Part shown: positions 51,048-59,289 of the stretch, piece after piece
Position numbering within the stretch: the first letter of the stretch is position 1
Layout of the letters: every line of letters starts with the position of its first letter
Source: Halomarina rubra
GTDB taxonomy: Archaea; Halobacteriota; Halobacteria; Halobacteriales; Haloarculaceae
Reading direction: 5' to 3'
DNA: 64,000 nt
Assembly (NCBI RefSeq): GCF_023699475.1
Contig: NZ_JALXFV010000002.1
Location: forward strand, 667,393 to 731,392
Notes under the pieces: generated by a model
Databases searched by the model: none
Seen by the model: the letters and a program-made list of their open reading frames with translations, nothing else
What the model was told of the DNA's origin: nothing
Made by a program: the position numbers and the translations under genes

Positions 51048-51665
51048 TCACCACTCGATTCGGAACACTTCGGTGTCGAGCGTCCGCCGGTCGTCGGTGT
51101 GGAACGCGAACTGTCGGTCGACGTCGAACGCGGCGGCGAACGCGTGGGTCACCTCGCCGCCGCGGTCGGCGACGAACGACTCGACGAACCCGCGTGACCC
51201 CGCGTTGTGAATCGTGTACGAGACGGTCGCGAGGTCGGCGGTCGCGGCGAGGAAGGCGCGGTCGGCGTGTTCGTTCCCCCGCTGAGCACCGAACGGCGGG
51301 TTCGAGACGACGGTCACAGCCGAGGGGCAGAGCGGCGGGCGCGTCGCGTCGCCGCGAACCCACGTGACGGCGGAGTCGGCCGGGAGTTCGAGTCGCGCGG
51401 CGTTCTCGCGGGCGGTCGCGATGGCGTCGGCGTCGCGTTCGACGCCCACGACCGAGGGCGCGCCCGCGAGCGCGGCCCCGAGCGCGAGGACGCCCGTGCC
51501 GCTCCCGAGGTCGACGACCGGGCGTGCGAGGTCGCCCTGGAGCGCCGCGAGGTGGACGAGGTGAGCGGCGATGTCCGGTGGCGTCGGGTACTGCTCGAAC
51601 TCGACGCGCGGGTCGGCGAACCCGTCGAGTCGTTGGAGTCGTCGTTCGAGCGTCCCGCGGTCCAT
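51048..51665 (-). CDS. METTL5-like N6-adenine rRNA methyltransferase
   Basis: A 205-residue class I methyltransferase. The SAM motif is VDLGSGTGVLALGAALAGA (about 48-66) and the adenine-methylation motif NPPFG (about 125-129) marks N6-adenine specificity. The start, with EQYPTPPDIAAHLVHLA (about 24-40), matches METTL5, which methylates A1832 of 18S rRNA in eukaryotes; archaea have homologues. The start is the ATG at 51665; an ACCCTTTCG promoter element on this strand lies 27 bases before it. Divergent from a zinc-ribbon micro-protein. Confidence 0.88.
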   Translation of the reverse strand: MDRGTLERRLQRLDGFADPRVEFEQYPTPPDIAAHLVHLAALQGDLARPVVDLGSGTGVLALGAALAGAPSVVGVERDADAIATARENAARLELPADSAVTWVRGDATRPPLCPSAVTVVSNPPFGAQRGNEHADRAFLAATADLATVSYTIHNAGSRGFVESFVADRGGEVTHAFAAAFDVDRQFAFHTDDRRTLDTEVFRIEW

Positions 51666-51800
51666 AGCCGGGGTTCGCCGCCGTGGTGCGAAAGGGTTCC
51701 GGGACGTGCCGTGACGGCGGCGTGGGGCGGGGAACGACCCTCGATTCGTGACGCCGGGCTCACAAGTTAGATTCATACCCCCTCACTCGAACGGGCGCGT

Positions 51801-51968
51801 ATGGACTGTCCGCGCTGTGAGTCACCGCTGGAATCCTACACGTTGGCCGGCAAGCGAGCGGTGACGTGCGAACGCTGTGGGTATCTGGGGGTTTCCGTCG
51901 AACACCGGAGCGAGCCGAAAGAGATCGAATCGTGGCAGGCGGCGCTCGACCGCTTCAACGACACCTGA
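51801..51968 (+). CDS. CxxC zinc-ribbon micro-protein
   Basis: A 55-residue protein reading MDCPRCESPLESYTLAGKRA and on. CPRC at residues 3-6 and CERC at 23-26 form a compact zinc ribbon, followed by an acidic-amphipathic helix to the end. An ATTCATACC promoter element is centred 26 bases before the ATG. It lies between the METTL5-like gene and the salactin gene. Many such zinc-finger micro-proteins exist in haloarchaea; no function is assigned. Confidence 0.75.
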   Translation: MDCPRCESPLESYTLAGKRAVTCERCGYLGVSVEHRSEPKEIESWQAALDRFNDT

Positions 51969-52016
51969 ACCGTACTCCGCCGAAAAAGTCGTTCGTAGAC
52001 CGTCGCTCGAAACCGC

Positions 52017-53153
52017 TTACTGGCTCTGCTTCTTCGAGGACTTGCTCTTCTTCGAGTTCTTGTCCTTCGAGGACTTCGCGGACTTCGACTTGCCCTTCGA
52101 GGAGTTACCGTTGCTCGACGGGTTGCCGTTGGAGTTCGAGGACTTCACGGGCTGGCTCTTCTGGGGCTTCTCGCGCTCCTCCTCGGAGCGGGCGGCGACG
52201 AGCGAGCCACGGGCGACGCTGTAGAGCGGTTCGTCGGCGCGCTTGACACCGCTGACCGAGAACGGCAGGTGCGCGTCGTCGAGGTGGTCCTCGAACAGCT
52301 TCTCGAAGCCGTCGGGCGACGCCGTGCCGCCGGTGACGACCACGGGAACGTCGAGACCTTCCTCGACGTCCTCGTCGTCGACCTCGCGGGCGATGTTCTC
52401 GATGACGTAGTCGAGCAGGTTCTCGTAGTAGATGGCGAGCGCGCCCTCCACACCGCCGACGTCCGTCTTGAAGTCGAGTTCGAAGCCGTCCTCCTTGATG
52501 GAGGTGACCTTGTCGACGGGCTTGCCCGTCGCGCGGGCGGCCTGCTCGTCGATCCAGTCCCCACCGCGGGCGATGGAGAACGTCATGACGGGCACCGCGT
52601 AGTACGCGAGGCAGATGTTCGTCATCCCCGCACCGAAGCTCACGCCGAGACCGGTGAAGTTGTTGTCCGCGAGTTCGCTGTAGATGACGGCCATCCCCTC
52701 GTTGATGGGTTCGGGCTCGTAGCCCATGTCCGACAGGAACGACTCACACGTCTTCTGGTGGTACAGCGTCGAGAGGTCCGAGTCGATGGGGTCCGCGGGC
52801 GTCGAGAAGTGGATGCGCTCGCCGGGGTAGTCCGGCTCACCGGCGACCTGCTCGATGATGAGCTTGATCATCGGGATGGCGCTCTTCTCGTCCGAGGAGA
52901 GGATACCGCGCTGCATCGGACGGCGCGTCTCCTGTTTGAAGATGTTCGCGAAGTTGAGTGCGTCGTCACCGACGACGTACACGTTGTCGTCCTTGCGGAT
53001 GTGCAGGACGTCCGAGCGAGAGAGCATCTGCTCGGCCATATCGGAGTGTTCGATCTCCACGAAGGAGTTGCGCTGCTGGACGAACACGGTGTCGCTGTCG
53101 TCCTGTTTCCCGGAGATGATGTTCATCGTACCAACGTCGAGGCCTTTCGCCAT
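52017..53153 (-). CDS. Actin/MreB-like cytoskeletal protein (salactin type)
   Basis: A 378-residue protein of the actin/Hsp70 fold with archaeal MreB-like features: [11 protein letters not shown] (phosphate 1 loop) at the N-terminus, [14 protein letters not shown] (about 165, phosphate 2) and [16 protein letters not shown] near 275 (adenosine loop). Overall it resembles salactin, the dynamically unstable haloarchaeal filament protein (established, by memory). From about residue 324 a Ser/Lys/Asn-rich tail with about twelve Lys and few acidic residues in its last 45 positions is unusually basic for a halophile. The promoter TTTATATT lies 27 bases before the ATG at 53153. Confidence 0.87.
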   Translation of the reverse strand: MAKGLDVGTMNIISGKQDDSDTVFVQQRNSFVEIEHSDMAEQMLSRSDVLHIRKDDNVYVVGDDALNFANIFKQETRRPMQRGILSSDEKSAIPMIKLIIEQVAGEPDYPGERIHFSTPADPIDSDLSTLYHQKTCESFLSDMGYEPEPINEGMAVIYSELADNNFTGLGVSFGAGMTNICLAYYAVPVMTFSIARGGDWIDEQAARATGKPVDKVTSIKEDGFELDFKTDVGGVEGALAIYYENLLDYVIENIAREVDDEDVEEGLDVPVVVTGGTASPDGFEKLFEDHLDDAHLPFSVSGVKRADEPLYSVARGSLVAARSEEEREKPQKSQPVKSSNSNGNPSSNGNSSKGKSKSAKSSKDKNSKKSKSSKKQSQ

Positions 53154-53176
53154 GTTCGGTGCTATGAGTAAACCAA

Positions 53177-53183
53177 TATAAAG
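53177..53183 (-). promoter_or_regulatory. TATA box of the salactin-like gene
   Basis: CTTTATA on the minus strand, in a strongly AT-rich stretch centred 27 bases before the ATG at 53153. It is one of the clearest promoters in the window, suggesting high expression and a leaderless message. Confidence 0.6.
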
Positions 53184-53296
53184 TTTCTCTCTACTCGTAT
53201 AGACTCGCATTCAACAATCTCGTCTGCCGTTGCTCAAACGAGCGAAACGTTCGAAAAGTAGCGCGAAGGCGGCTCGTGACTGCGGTTCTCGTCGGG

Positions 53297-54211
53297 CTAG
53301 CCGAGGTTCAATAGCGACTTCAGGCGACCGAACACGCCGCCGCTGTTGAGTTTCTCCATCTTCTCCTCGCGCTCCTCGTCCTGGCGTTTCTGCTCCTGGA
53401 GTTGGGCGAGCGCGGCGGCCTGGTCGTCGGTGCTCGACCCGCGGGCGGTCTTGCGCGCGGAGTCCCCGCCGCGCATCCCCTGGAGACCGGCGACGGCGGC
53501 GTCGACGGCGTTCCCCCCCGAGCGGTGGGACTTCGCTTCGACACCGTCGAACCCGGACGTGTCCAGGCCCTCGGTGTCGGCTTCGAGGCTGATGCGGCGG
53601 GTGTTATCCTTCGGGACGCCGCCCCACGTCATCTCGGTGTTCTTCATCGCCTCGTCGATGTCGCGTCGGACGTCCTCGTCGGTCACGTCGGGACCGGTCT
53701 CCTCCTCGGTCGCCTGTGCGACGACCTCGTCGGGGGCGGCACGTTCGACGTGGTAGCTCACCAGCGCCGCGAACGTTGCGGCGACGACCACGACGACGCC
53801 CAGCGCGTAGAGACCGACCCCTTCCACGCTGTAGTCGGTTCCCGTGTCCGCGTTCCACTGCGACGGGTGCGCCCAGACGAACAGCGCGATGGCGACGAGA
53901 CTGAACGCCTCGCCCGCGAGCGCGCCGATGCGCGCCCGCTTGTCCAGCGGGAGGAGGACGGTGACCCCGAGGAACAGCGTCGGGAGCCCCGAGGCCCCGA
54001 CCGCGAACGCGATTTCGCGGAGCCAGAACGTCTTCTCGGCCCCGAACGCCACCCGCTCGGCGACGAACAGTGTCAAGCCGACGAGCCCGAGCGCCAACCC
54101 GCCGAAGAAGAGCGCGAACCCGGCGTAGACGTCTATCTGCCGCTCGGGTTCCCCGATGAAGCGTCGATACCACTCGACCAGTGTCGTCTCGATACCGCCT
54201 TCGTCACTCAT
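53297..54211 (-). CDS. Four-helix membrane protein with acidic/coiled cytoplasmic tail (DUF7139 type)
   Basis: A 304-residue protein with four predicted transmembrane helices (about 26-52, 64-89, 95-114 and 130-155), then a long cytoplasmic tail. The tail has an acidic segment and a coiled-coil-like stretch at about 265-292 (LAQLQEQKRQDEEREEKMEKL). It ends in a short amphipathic helix, FGRLKSLLNLG. It lies directly upstream of, and on the same strand as, the salactin-like gene, 143 bases away. I recall it as DUF7139 family. A link to membrane attachment of the filament is possible but is inference. Confidence 0.78.
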   Translation of the reverse strand: MSDEGGIETTLVEWYRRFIGEPERQIDVYAGFALFFGGLALGLVGLTLFVAERVAFGAEKTFWLREIAFAVGASGLPTLFLGVTVLLPLDKRARIGALAGEAFSLVAIALFVWAHPSQWNADTGTDYSVEGVGLYALGVVVVVAATFAALVSYHVERAAPDEVVAQATEEETGPDVTDEDVRRDIDEAMKNTEMTWGGVPKDNTRRISLEADTEGLDTSGFDGVEAKSHRSGGNAVDAAVAGLQGMRGGDSARKTARGSSTDDQAAALAQLQEQKRQDEEREEKMEKLNSGGVFGRLKSLLNLG

Positions 54212-54286
54212 TACAGGCCCTTACGAGTTGGAGTATATGATTGTTGGGCCTATGGGAATTGACACGCGACTGGTCCCGAGGCGTGG

Positions 54287-54910
54287 CTACTGCTCGTCGA
54301 GGAACTCGCGCTCCGCGGCGCTGTAGGCGAGTGCCGTCTGCCCGGCGTAGACCCGGTCGCCCATCTCGACGGCCAGGTCCTCTTCGGTGTACTCGGACGG
54401 GAGCAGGACGTCCGCACGACTCCCGAAGGAGATGTGGCCGATGCGGTCGCCCTTCTCCACCCGGTCGCCGACCCCGACGTACGGGTGGATGCGCCGGGCG
54501 AACCACCCGGCGATGAGGACGACGCTGAACGCCTCGAAGTCGACCTGCAACTGCTCGTTGTTGTCCGATTCCTTCGAGAACGCGGGCTTGTACGCACCGG
54601 GCCGGTGGGTGACCCCCTGGACGGTGCCGGCCAGCGGCGCGCGGTTGACGTGGACGTCGGTCGCGCTCATGTAGATGCCCACGCGCAGGCAGTCGTCCTC
54701 CTCGCGAATCACCGAGACGCGGCCGTCGGCGGGCGAGGCGACGCCCACCGGCGCGGTCTGTCGGTCCGGGTCGCGGTAGAACTGGAGGACGAACCCGGCC
54801 AGCGCGACGCCGAGAACGCCAGCGACACGCGAGCGGAGTGCTCCGAGCAGTCCCGCCACCAGCGCGAGTGTAGCGTACTTCGCCCCGTCGGGGGCGTAGT
54901 CGTCGAACAT
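54287..54910 (-). CDS. asd: Archaetidylserine decarboxylase proenzyme
   Basis: A 207-residue phosphatidylserine-decarboxylase-type enzyme that makes archaetidylethanolamine. The N-terminal hydrophobic stretch (about 13-44) leads to YRDPDRQTAP, SPADGRVSVI and VHVNRAPLAGTVQG. The self-cleavage site FGSR at 162-165 makes Ser164 the pyruvoyl residue in HISFGSRADVLLP. The size is that of the short archaeal/Psd-B type. ATG at 54910 is chosen. It is upstream of the membrane and salactin genes on the same strand. Confidence 0.9.
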   Translation of the reverse strand: MFDDYAPDGAKYATLALVAGLLGALRSRVAGVLGVALAGFVLQFYRDPDRQTAPVGVASPADGRVSVIREEDDCLRVGIYMSATDVHVNRAPLAGTVQGVTHRPGAYKPAFSKESDNNEQLQVDFEAFSVVLIAGWFARRIHPYVGVGDRVEKGDRIGHISFGSRADVLLPSEYTEEDLAVEMGDRVYAGQTALAYSAAEREFLDEQ

Positions 54911-54971
54911 ACGCCGACTCGGTCCGTGTACCGTATCAACCCTACTGACTCGCTCCGGAACCGCGCCTTGG

Positions 54972-55103
54972 CAGTCACGGGCCGTCATCGACCCCGTCGC
55001 CGTCGGCCGACCACAGACGGACGCGCTCACGGCCGAGGACGCCCGGATAGTGGAGTCGTTCTTCGCCGACGACGTCGTGGCGGACCTCTCGGCGTCGATT
55101 TGA
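54972..55103 (+). pseudogene. Possible gene remnant (C-terminal fragment)
   Basis: The frame ending in TGA at 55101-55103 reads AVIDPVAVGRPQTDALTAED onward, then ARIVESFFADDVVADLSASI. Almost every third codon position is G or C and the protein is acidic and helical, like real haloarchaeal coding sequence. There is no suitable start codon; the upstream part is non-coding in character. It is probably the tail of a degraded gene whose start was replaced when the present neighbours came in. I cannot identify its family. Confidence 0.35.
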
Positions 55104-55144
55104 GCCACGGGAAGACACTTATCGGAACGACAGGTCGTCCCCGT

Positions 55145-56164
55145 ATGCGACGTCGACAGGTCCTCGCGCTCGCGGCGGTCGGTCTGACTGGGTGTCTCTC
55201 CGACTCCTCGCCAGGCGACGCCACGGAGAATGGGACGACAGACGATGCGACGGGCACGCCCCGGACGACGACCGGCCCGACGAACACGTCTGAACGGCCC
55301 GAGGCGACCGAACCCACCGACCCACCGGCGACCGACGACACCGCCCCGCCGAATCTGGAGTCGTACCCCGGCGACTGCCCCACCTACGACGCGTCACGAG
55401 TCGTCTGTACGGCCGCCGCACCGGACGGCGTCCCGTTGCGGATGGCCGCATCGCAGTCGTCGGTCGAACTCCCGGCCGACGTCGAGTTCACGCTCCACAA
55501 CGATACGGACGCCGAGTACCAGTTCAACCACTTCGCGGGGAGGCTTCACAAACGAGTCGACGGCGAGTGGTTCCACGTCGCACCGAACGGCTGGCCCGAA
55601 CCGCTCATGGTCATGCCCGGTGGCGAGAGCTACACGTGGTCCGTCTCGCTCGCACACTCCGAAGACCCCGGGGGGACCGGCGGTGGTGCAGACGAGGTGA
55701 CTGTCGGCGGACTCGGTGGCGGTCGCTACGCGTTCGGGAACGTGGGTTGGTTCTCGAACGATGACCACGAGGGGCAGACTGCCACGGTCGCGACGGTCGA
55801 CATCGATGCACCGCCTGCGGAACTGACCACCACCGGGGACGTGAACGACGCGTCGGTCGACGGCGAGACGCTCTCCGCCCGGTGGACCGGTGGGCACGAT
55901 GGCGAGTACTCCTCGGAGGCGACGTTCGTTCTCACGCGGGTCGACGAGAACGCCGACCACCGACTCATCACCGAGCAGGTGCTCCAACCGAACGTCCACC
56001 CACGCCCGCTCCGCGACGCGCTCGCCCTGTCGACCGAGTACGGCGTCGAGTCGGTACGCTTGACGGGGACGACCGGCTCTACACCTCCGTTCGGGGTGCG
56101 TTCGACGGGCCGGTTCGAGTACGACGGTCGGAGCTACGAGATGAGCGCAGAAGAGAACGAGTAG
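55145..56164 (+). CDS. Tat-like lipoprotein of unknown function
   Basis: A 339-residue protein. MRRRQVLALAAVGLTGC has a Tat-like Arg cluster and a lipobox with Cys17. A long Thr/Pro/Asp linker to about residue 75 is probably glycosylated. The globular part (about 78-339) includes a beta domain with CPTYDASRVVCTAAAPDG and LRMAASQSSVELPADVEFTLHND, strands like the immunoglobulin-like DUF in surface proteins. The ATG at 55145 is chosen because the lipobox follows at once. Function unknown. Confidence 0.78.
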   Translation: MRRRQVLALAAVGLTGCLSDSSPGDATENGTTDDATGTPRTTTGPTNTSERPEATEPTDPPATDDTAPPNLESYPGDCPTYDASRVVCTAAAPDGVPLRMAASQSSVELPADVEFTLHNDTDAEYQFNHFAGRLHKRVDGEWFHVAPNGWPEPLMVMPGGESYTWSVSLAHSEDPGGTGGGADEVTVGGLGGGRYAFGNVGWFSNDDHEGQTATVATVDIDAPPAELTTTGDVNDASVDGETLSARWTGGHDGEYSSEATFVLTRVDENADHRLITEQVLQPNVHPRPLRDALALSTEYGVESVRLTGTTGSTPPFGVRSTGRFEYDGRSYEMSAEENE

Positions 56165-56180
56165 ACCGCAGCACTACCGT

Positions 56181-57236
56181 CTACCAGGTGCCGTGGAACG
56201 TGTCGAACGACAGCGAGTCGAGCGGCTCCTCGCCGACGGCGATCTGGTACTCGCCGGGGGTGAGCATCGGCTGTTTGAACTGCGGGCCGTCGTCGGTCGT
56301 GATACGCGGACAGCCGGTGTTGACGTAGGCGTCGAAGCCGAACTGCGTCAGGCGGTCGGGCGTCACCTCGTCCATCGTCAGCAGGTAGGCGTTCTCGTTG
56401 TTCTCGACGATGTCGTTGGCGACGTCCCAGCGCCCTTGGCCGATTTTCGTGCAGAAGACGACGCCCCACGTCTCGGCGTCCATCGCGCGGTGGACCGCGC
56501 CGTAGCGCTGCTTGAGGAACTTCTCCGTGTCCGCGATGGTGACGACGTTGTTGACGGGGTCGGCGATGACGACGTTCTTCTCGGGGTGTTCCATCGCCAG
56601 CCCGAGCGGGTGGAACTTCCCGCCGCCGACGTACAGCACCTGGTCGGCGTCGATGTCCGCGGAGGCGTAGTTACAGCCGAGCACCTGCCCCTCGTGGGTC
56701 AGTCGGTCGTCGCCCCGCCGGGTGTGGACCTCGTAGCCGCGCTCGTCGAGCCACGCCTTCATCTCCTCGAACTTGTTCATGTGCTGGGCCGTCGTGACGA
56801 GACCGACGTGGGGGTCCTCCTCGGGGTCCGACAGCTCGTCGAGGGACTCCTCCATGATGGGTTCGACCTCGACGTTCGAGAACAGCGGGACGTAGATGAT
56901 CTTGTCCGACTCCTTCATCGGCGAGTGGCCGAAGTGGACGAACACGTCCGTCCGGCGCATCATGTAGGTGTCGAGGTCACACGCGCCGTAACACGGCTGG
57001 CCGGAGATGAGGACCCGGGTGTCCTCGGGGAGCAGTTCGCGCAGGTCGTCGGCGACGTGTGGCGCGCGACGTTTCAGTCCCTCGGGGAACTGGAGTCCGA
57101 CCTTCTCCGCGCCGCGTTCCTCGACTGCCTCGACGATTCGGTCGAGTTCGTAGTCCCACGTCCGCTCGTGCTTGAGGGCCATCCCGGTCTTGCGCAGGTC
57201 GCCCTCGGAGTACTCGCTCCGCGATTCCTGACTCAT
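56181..57236 (-). CDS. dph2: Diphthamide synthesis enzyme Dph2
   Basis: A 351-residue Dph1/Dph2-type enzyme that transfers the 3-amino-3-carboxypropyl group of SAM to a His of elongation factor 2 by a 4Fe-4S radical reaction. Candidate cluster ligands are Cys82 or Cys86 (GQPCYGAC), Cys188 (LGCNYAS) and Cys309 (NTGCPR), one per domain as in the archaeal enzyme. The start is ATG at 57236 and lies in a normal haloarchaeal context. It converges with the lipoprotein gene by 16 bases. Confidence 0.93.
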   Translation of the reverse strand: MSQESRSEYSEGDLRKTGMALKHERTWDYELDRIVEAVEERGAEKVGLQFPEGLKRRAPHVADDLRELLPEDTRVLISGQPCYGACDLDTYMMRRTDVFVHFGHSPMKESDKIIYVPLFSNVEVEPIMEESLDELSDPEEDPHVGLVTTAQHMNKFEEMKAWLDERGYEVHTRRGDDRLTHEGQVLGCNYASADIDADQVLYVGGGKFHPLGLAMEHPEKNVVIADPVNNVVTIADTEKFLKQRYGAVHRAMDAETWGVVFCTKIGQGRWDVANDIVENNENAYLLTMDEVTPDRLTQFGFDAYVNTGCPRITTDDGPQFKQPMLTPGEYQIAVGEEPLDSLSFDTFHGTW

Positions 57237-57347
57237 TGCCGGAGACAACGGTTGGACGCTGAAAACGTGTGCGGTCGGCAGTGACCGTGCGGGTTCGAGG
57301 CACGCCGACCGCAGGCGCGCCGGTCGAGAGTCGCTCTCGTCGGCCGC

Positions 57348-57644
57348 TCAGTCCTCCAGCCAGGCGTAGATGTCGCGTTTCGGCGTCCCGCAGTTCGGAC
57401 ACTCCTCGGGGTAGCCGCCGTCGAGTCGTCCCATCTCCCCGCACTCCGAACAGCGCCACATCAGGTAGCCTTCGCCGAACTCGTGGCCGGGGTCGGTCTC
57501 CAGTTCGATGTGTTCGACCGTCTCGTCGATGCGCACCTGGAAGCCGCGTTCGGTCAATCCGTGGATGATGCCGAGTTCGTTGCCCGCCTCGTCGAACACC
57601 TGCTGACCGGGTTTCACCGTCGTGTGTCTGATATCGTTTGCCAT
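57348..57644 (-). CDS. Rubredoxin-like zinc-ribbon protein (DUF7130 type)
   Basis: A 98-residue protein. An N-terminal beta region (about 1-60, with KPGQQVFDEAGNELGIIHGL) is followed by a rubredoxin-like unit with CSEC (about 70-73) and CPNC (about 87-90), which would bind one metal. The haloarchaeal DUF7130 family has this layout (by memory). Rubredoxin-type iron would give an electron carrier, but zinc is equally possible. Start ATG at 57644. It is divergent from a flavodoxin gene, which may be a functional partner. Confidence 0.8.
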   Translation of the reverse strand: MANDIRHTTVKPGQQVFDEAGNELGIIHGLTERGFQVRIDETVEHIELETDPGHEFGEGYLMWRCSECGEMGRLDGGYPEECPNCGTPKRDIYAWLED

Positions 57645-57776
57645 ACACGTTCGAACCGTCTCCGTCGGCATCAAGCTACTGCCGATACGAGTCTTCAGAC
57701 TCCTGTTTCCGAGTCTTTCAGCAGCTCGTGGTGGTCCGACGGCAACGGTTTGCCCGCCGGGATGTGACACGAACAC

Positions 57777-58331
57777 ATGGCCTCGATACTCCTCGTGTAC
57801 GGCACGTCCGAGGGACAGACCGAGCGGGTCGCACACCACCTCGCTGGCGTGTTCACGGGACACGGTCACACCGTCGACCTCGTCCACGGCGAGCGGCTCC
57901 CGGAGGGCCTCGACACCGCCGAGTACGACGCCGTGGTCGTCGGCGACCCCATCCACCTGGGTCGTCACCACGGCTACGTCCGCGCGTTCGTCGAGCGCCA
58001 CCGCGAGACGTTGAACGACGGGTACTCGGCGTTCTTCCAGCTCAGCCTCTCCGCGGCCAGCGACGACCCCGAGCACGTCGCGGCGGCCGAGGCACTCGCC
58101 ACGGAGTTCCTCGACGCGACCGGCTGGCACCCGGACCACGTCGCCAGCTTCGCCGGCGCGCTCGCGTACTCACAGTACGGCCTCCTCAAGCGCGTGTTGA
58201 TGCGCCGCATCGCGCGCAAGGAGGGCGGCGACACCGACACCTCGCGGGACTACGAGTACACCGACTGGGACGCGGTGACGGCGTTCGCGGAGGCCATCGC
58301 CGCCGACCTCCCGAAGCTTCGGCAAACCTAA
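57777..58331 (+). CDS. Flavodoxin-domain protein, HemG/menaquinone-dependent oxidase like
   Basis: A 184-residue flavodoxin. The FMN phosphate loop is VYGTSEGQTERVA (about 8-20). AEYDAVVVGDPIHLGRHHGYVR (about 50-70) and SFAGALAYSQYGLLKRVLMRRIARKEGG (about 122-150) match the HemG-type flavodoxin that oxidises protoporphyrinogen with quinone in bacteria. The protein is probably an FMN electron carrier or oxidase. A CGGTTTGCC promoter-like element lies 26 bases before the ATG. Confidence 0.87.
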   Translation: MASILLVYGTSEGQTERVAHHLAGVFTGHGHTVDLVHGERLPEGLDTAEYDAVVVGDPIHLGRHHGYVRAFVERHRETLNDGYSAFFQLSLSAASDDPEHVAAAEALATEFLDATGWHPDHVASFAGALAYSQYGLLKRVLMRRIARKEGGDTDTSRDYEYTDWDAVTAFAEAIAADLPKLRQT

Positions 58332-58355
58332 ACCCGGCGAGTCCCAACCCGGTGT

Positions 58356-58760
58356 ATGAGCATCGAGACCACGCCGGAGTCCGACGACCTGCCCCCCGCC
58401 GCCCGCGTCACGGAACTCGCGAGCGACCTCGGCGACGCCATCGCCGAACTCCCCGCCTACCGGGAGTTCGCCGAGGCGAAGCAGGCCGTCGAGGACAGCG
58501 AGGAGGCCCAGGAGAAGATCAAGACCTTCGAGCAGAAGCGCGAGGAGTTCATGCTCGCGCGCCAGACCGGCAACGCCTCGAACGACGACCTCCGCGAGCT
58601 ACAGGCCGCCCAGGAGGAGCTCCACGACATCGACGTCATGAGCGACTACCTCCGCACGCAGTCGGATCTCGAACTCCAGCTCCAGGAGCTCAACGAGATG
58701 ATCTCCGCACCGCTGTCGGTCGACTTCGGCGAGAAGGCCGGCGGCTGCTGTCAGGACTGA
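58356..58760 (+). CDS. YlbF-like helical protein with Cys-Cys tail
   Basis: A 134-residue, almost entirely helical and acidic protein of YlbF/YmcA type (about 20-120), with LGDAIAELPAYREFAEAKQAVED and the helical ELQAAQEELHDIDVMSDYLRTQS. It ends KAGGCCQD, giving two adjacent Cys in a Gly-rich tail that could bind a cluster, a metal or form a disulfide. In bacteria, YlbF relatives act with a partner in RNA processing and carry Fe-S clusters (established for Bacillus). Starts 24 bases after the flavodoxin, probably in one transcript. Confidence 0.82.
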   Translation: MSIETTPESDDLPPAARVTELASDLGDAIAELPAYREFAEAKQAVEDSEEAQEKIKTFEQKREEFMLARQTGNASNDDLRELQAAQEELHDIDVMSDYLRTQSDLELQLQELNEMISAPLSVDFGEKAGGCCQD

Positions 58761-58764
58761 ACCG

Positions 58765-59160
58765 TCACTCGGTACCGTCGGGTCGGCGCAGCGCTCGGAA
58801 CGCCAGGACGAGGAGGAACGCTCCGAGTACCCTCAATCCCGGTAAGTAGTTCTTCTTCCACTCGAACGGGTCCGACCCGTCGTACCCCACTCTGTTTCCG
58901 AACTCGACGTACTGCCGCGGGAAGCAGAGCAAGACGGCACCCACGCTGCCGATGAACTTCATGAACGCTTCGTACGGCCTCCCGCCGACCAGACAGACGA
59001 GCGTGATGAGGACACCCTCCGCACGGACGTACGGCGTGAGCCACCGCCGCTCGGTGAACGAGTCGGGGTTCTCGATGGCGAGTTCCTGCATCAGGACCGT
59101 GAGCTTCGCCGGGAACAGCACCATCGCGACACCCACGAGACCACCCAGTACTCTCGACAT
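58765..59160 (-). CDS. Small multi-helix membrane protein
   Basis: A 131-residue protein with three or four hydrophobic helices (about 3-20, 46-60, 67-80 and 107-122). Starts at ATG 59160; a GTTGATATCTC promoter-like element lies 26 bases before it. It converges with the YlbF-like gene with only four bases between the stops. No family recognised; an unassigned membrane protein. Confidence 0.7.
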   Translation of the reverse strand: MSRVLGGLVGVAMVLFPAKLTVLMQELAIENPDSFTERRWLTPYVRAEGVLITLVCLVGGRPYEAFMKFIGSVGAVLLCFPRQYVEFGNRVGYDGSDPFEWKKNYLPGLRVLGAFLLVLAFRALRRPDGTE

Positions 59161-59289
59161 ACCGTCCCGGACGAGGGGGAGAGATATCAACACCACGTCG
59201 CCGTCGGTGTGCGAGACGAGCGAGACGACCCCGTCGACGCCGTGTGCCGAAGGTGGTGGAGTTACGTGGCTGGCGTGGGTTCGACGGAT

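Noticed and set aside
57700-57735. GAGTC-TTCA-GACTC repeat before the flavodoxin gene
   Set aside because: Only a 5-bp stem and not aligned to the promoter core; probably chance.
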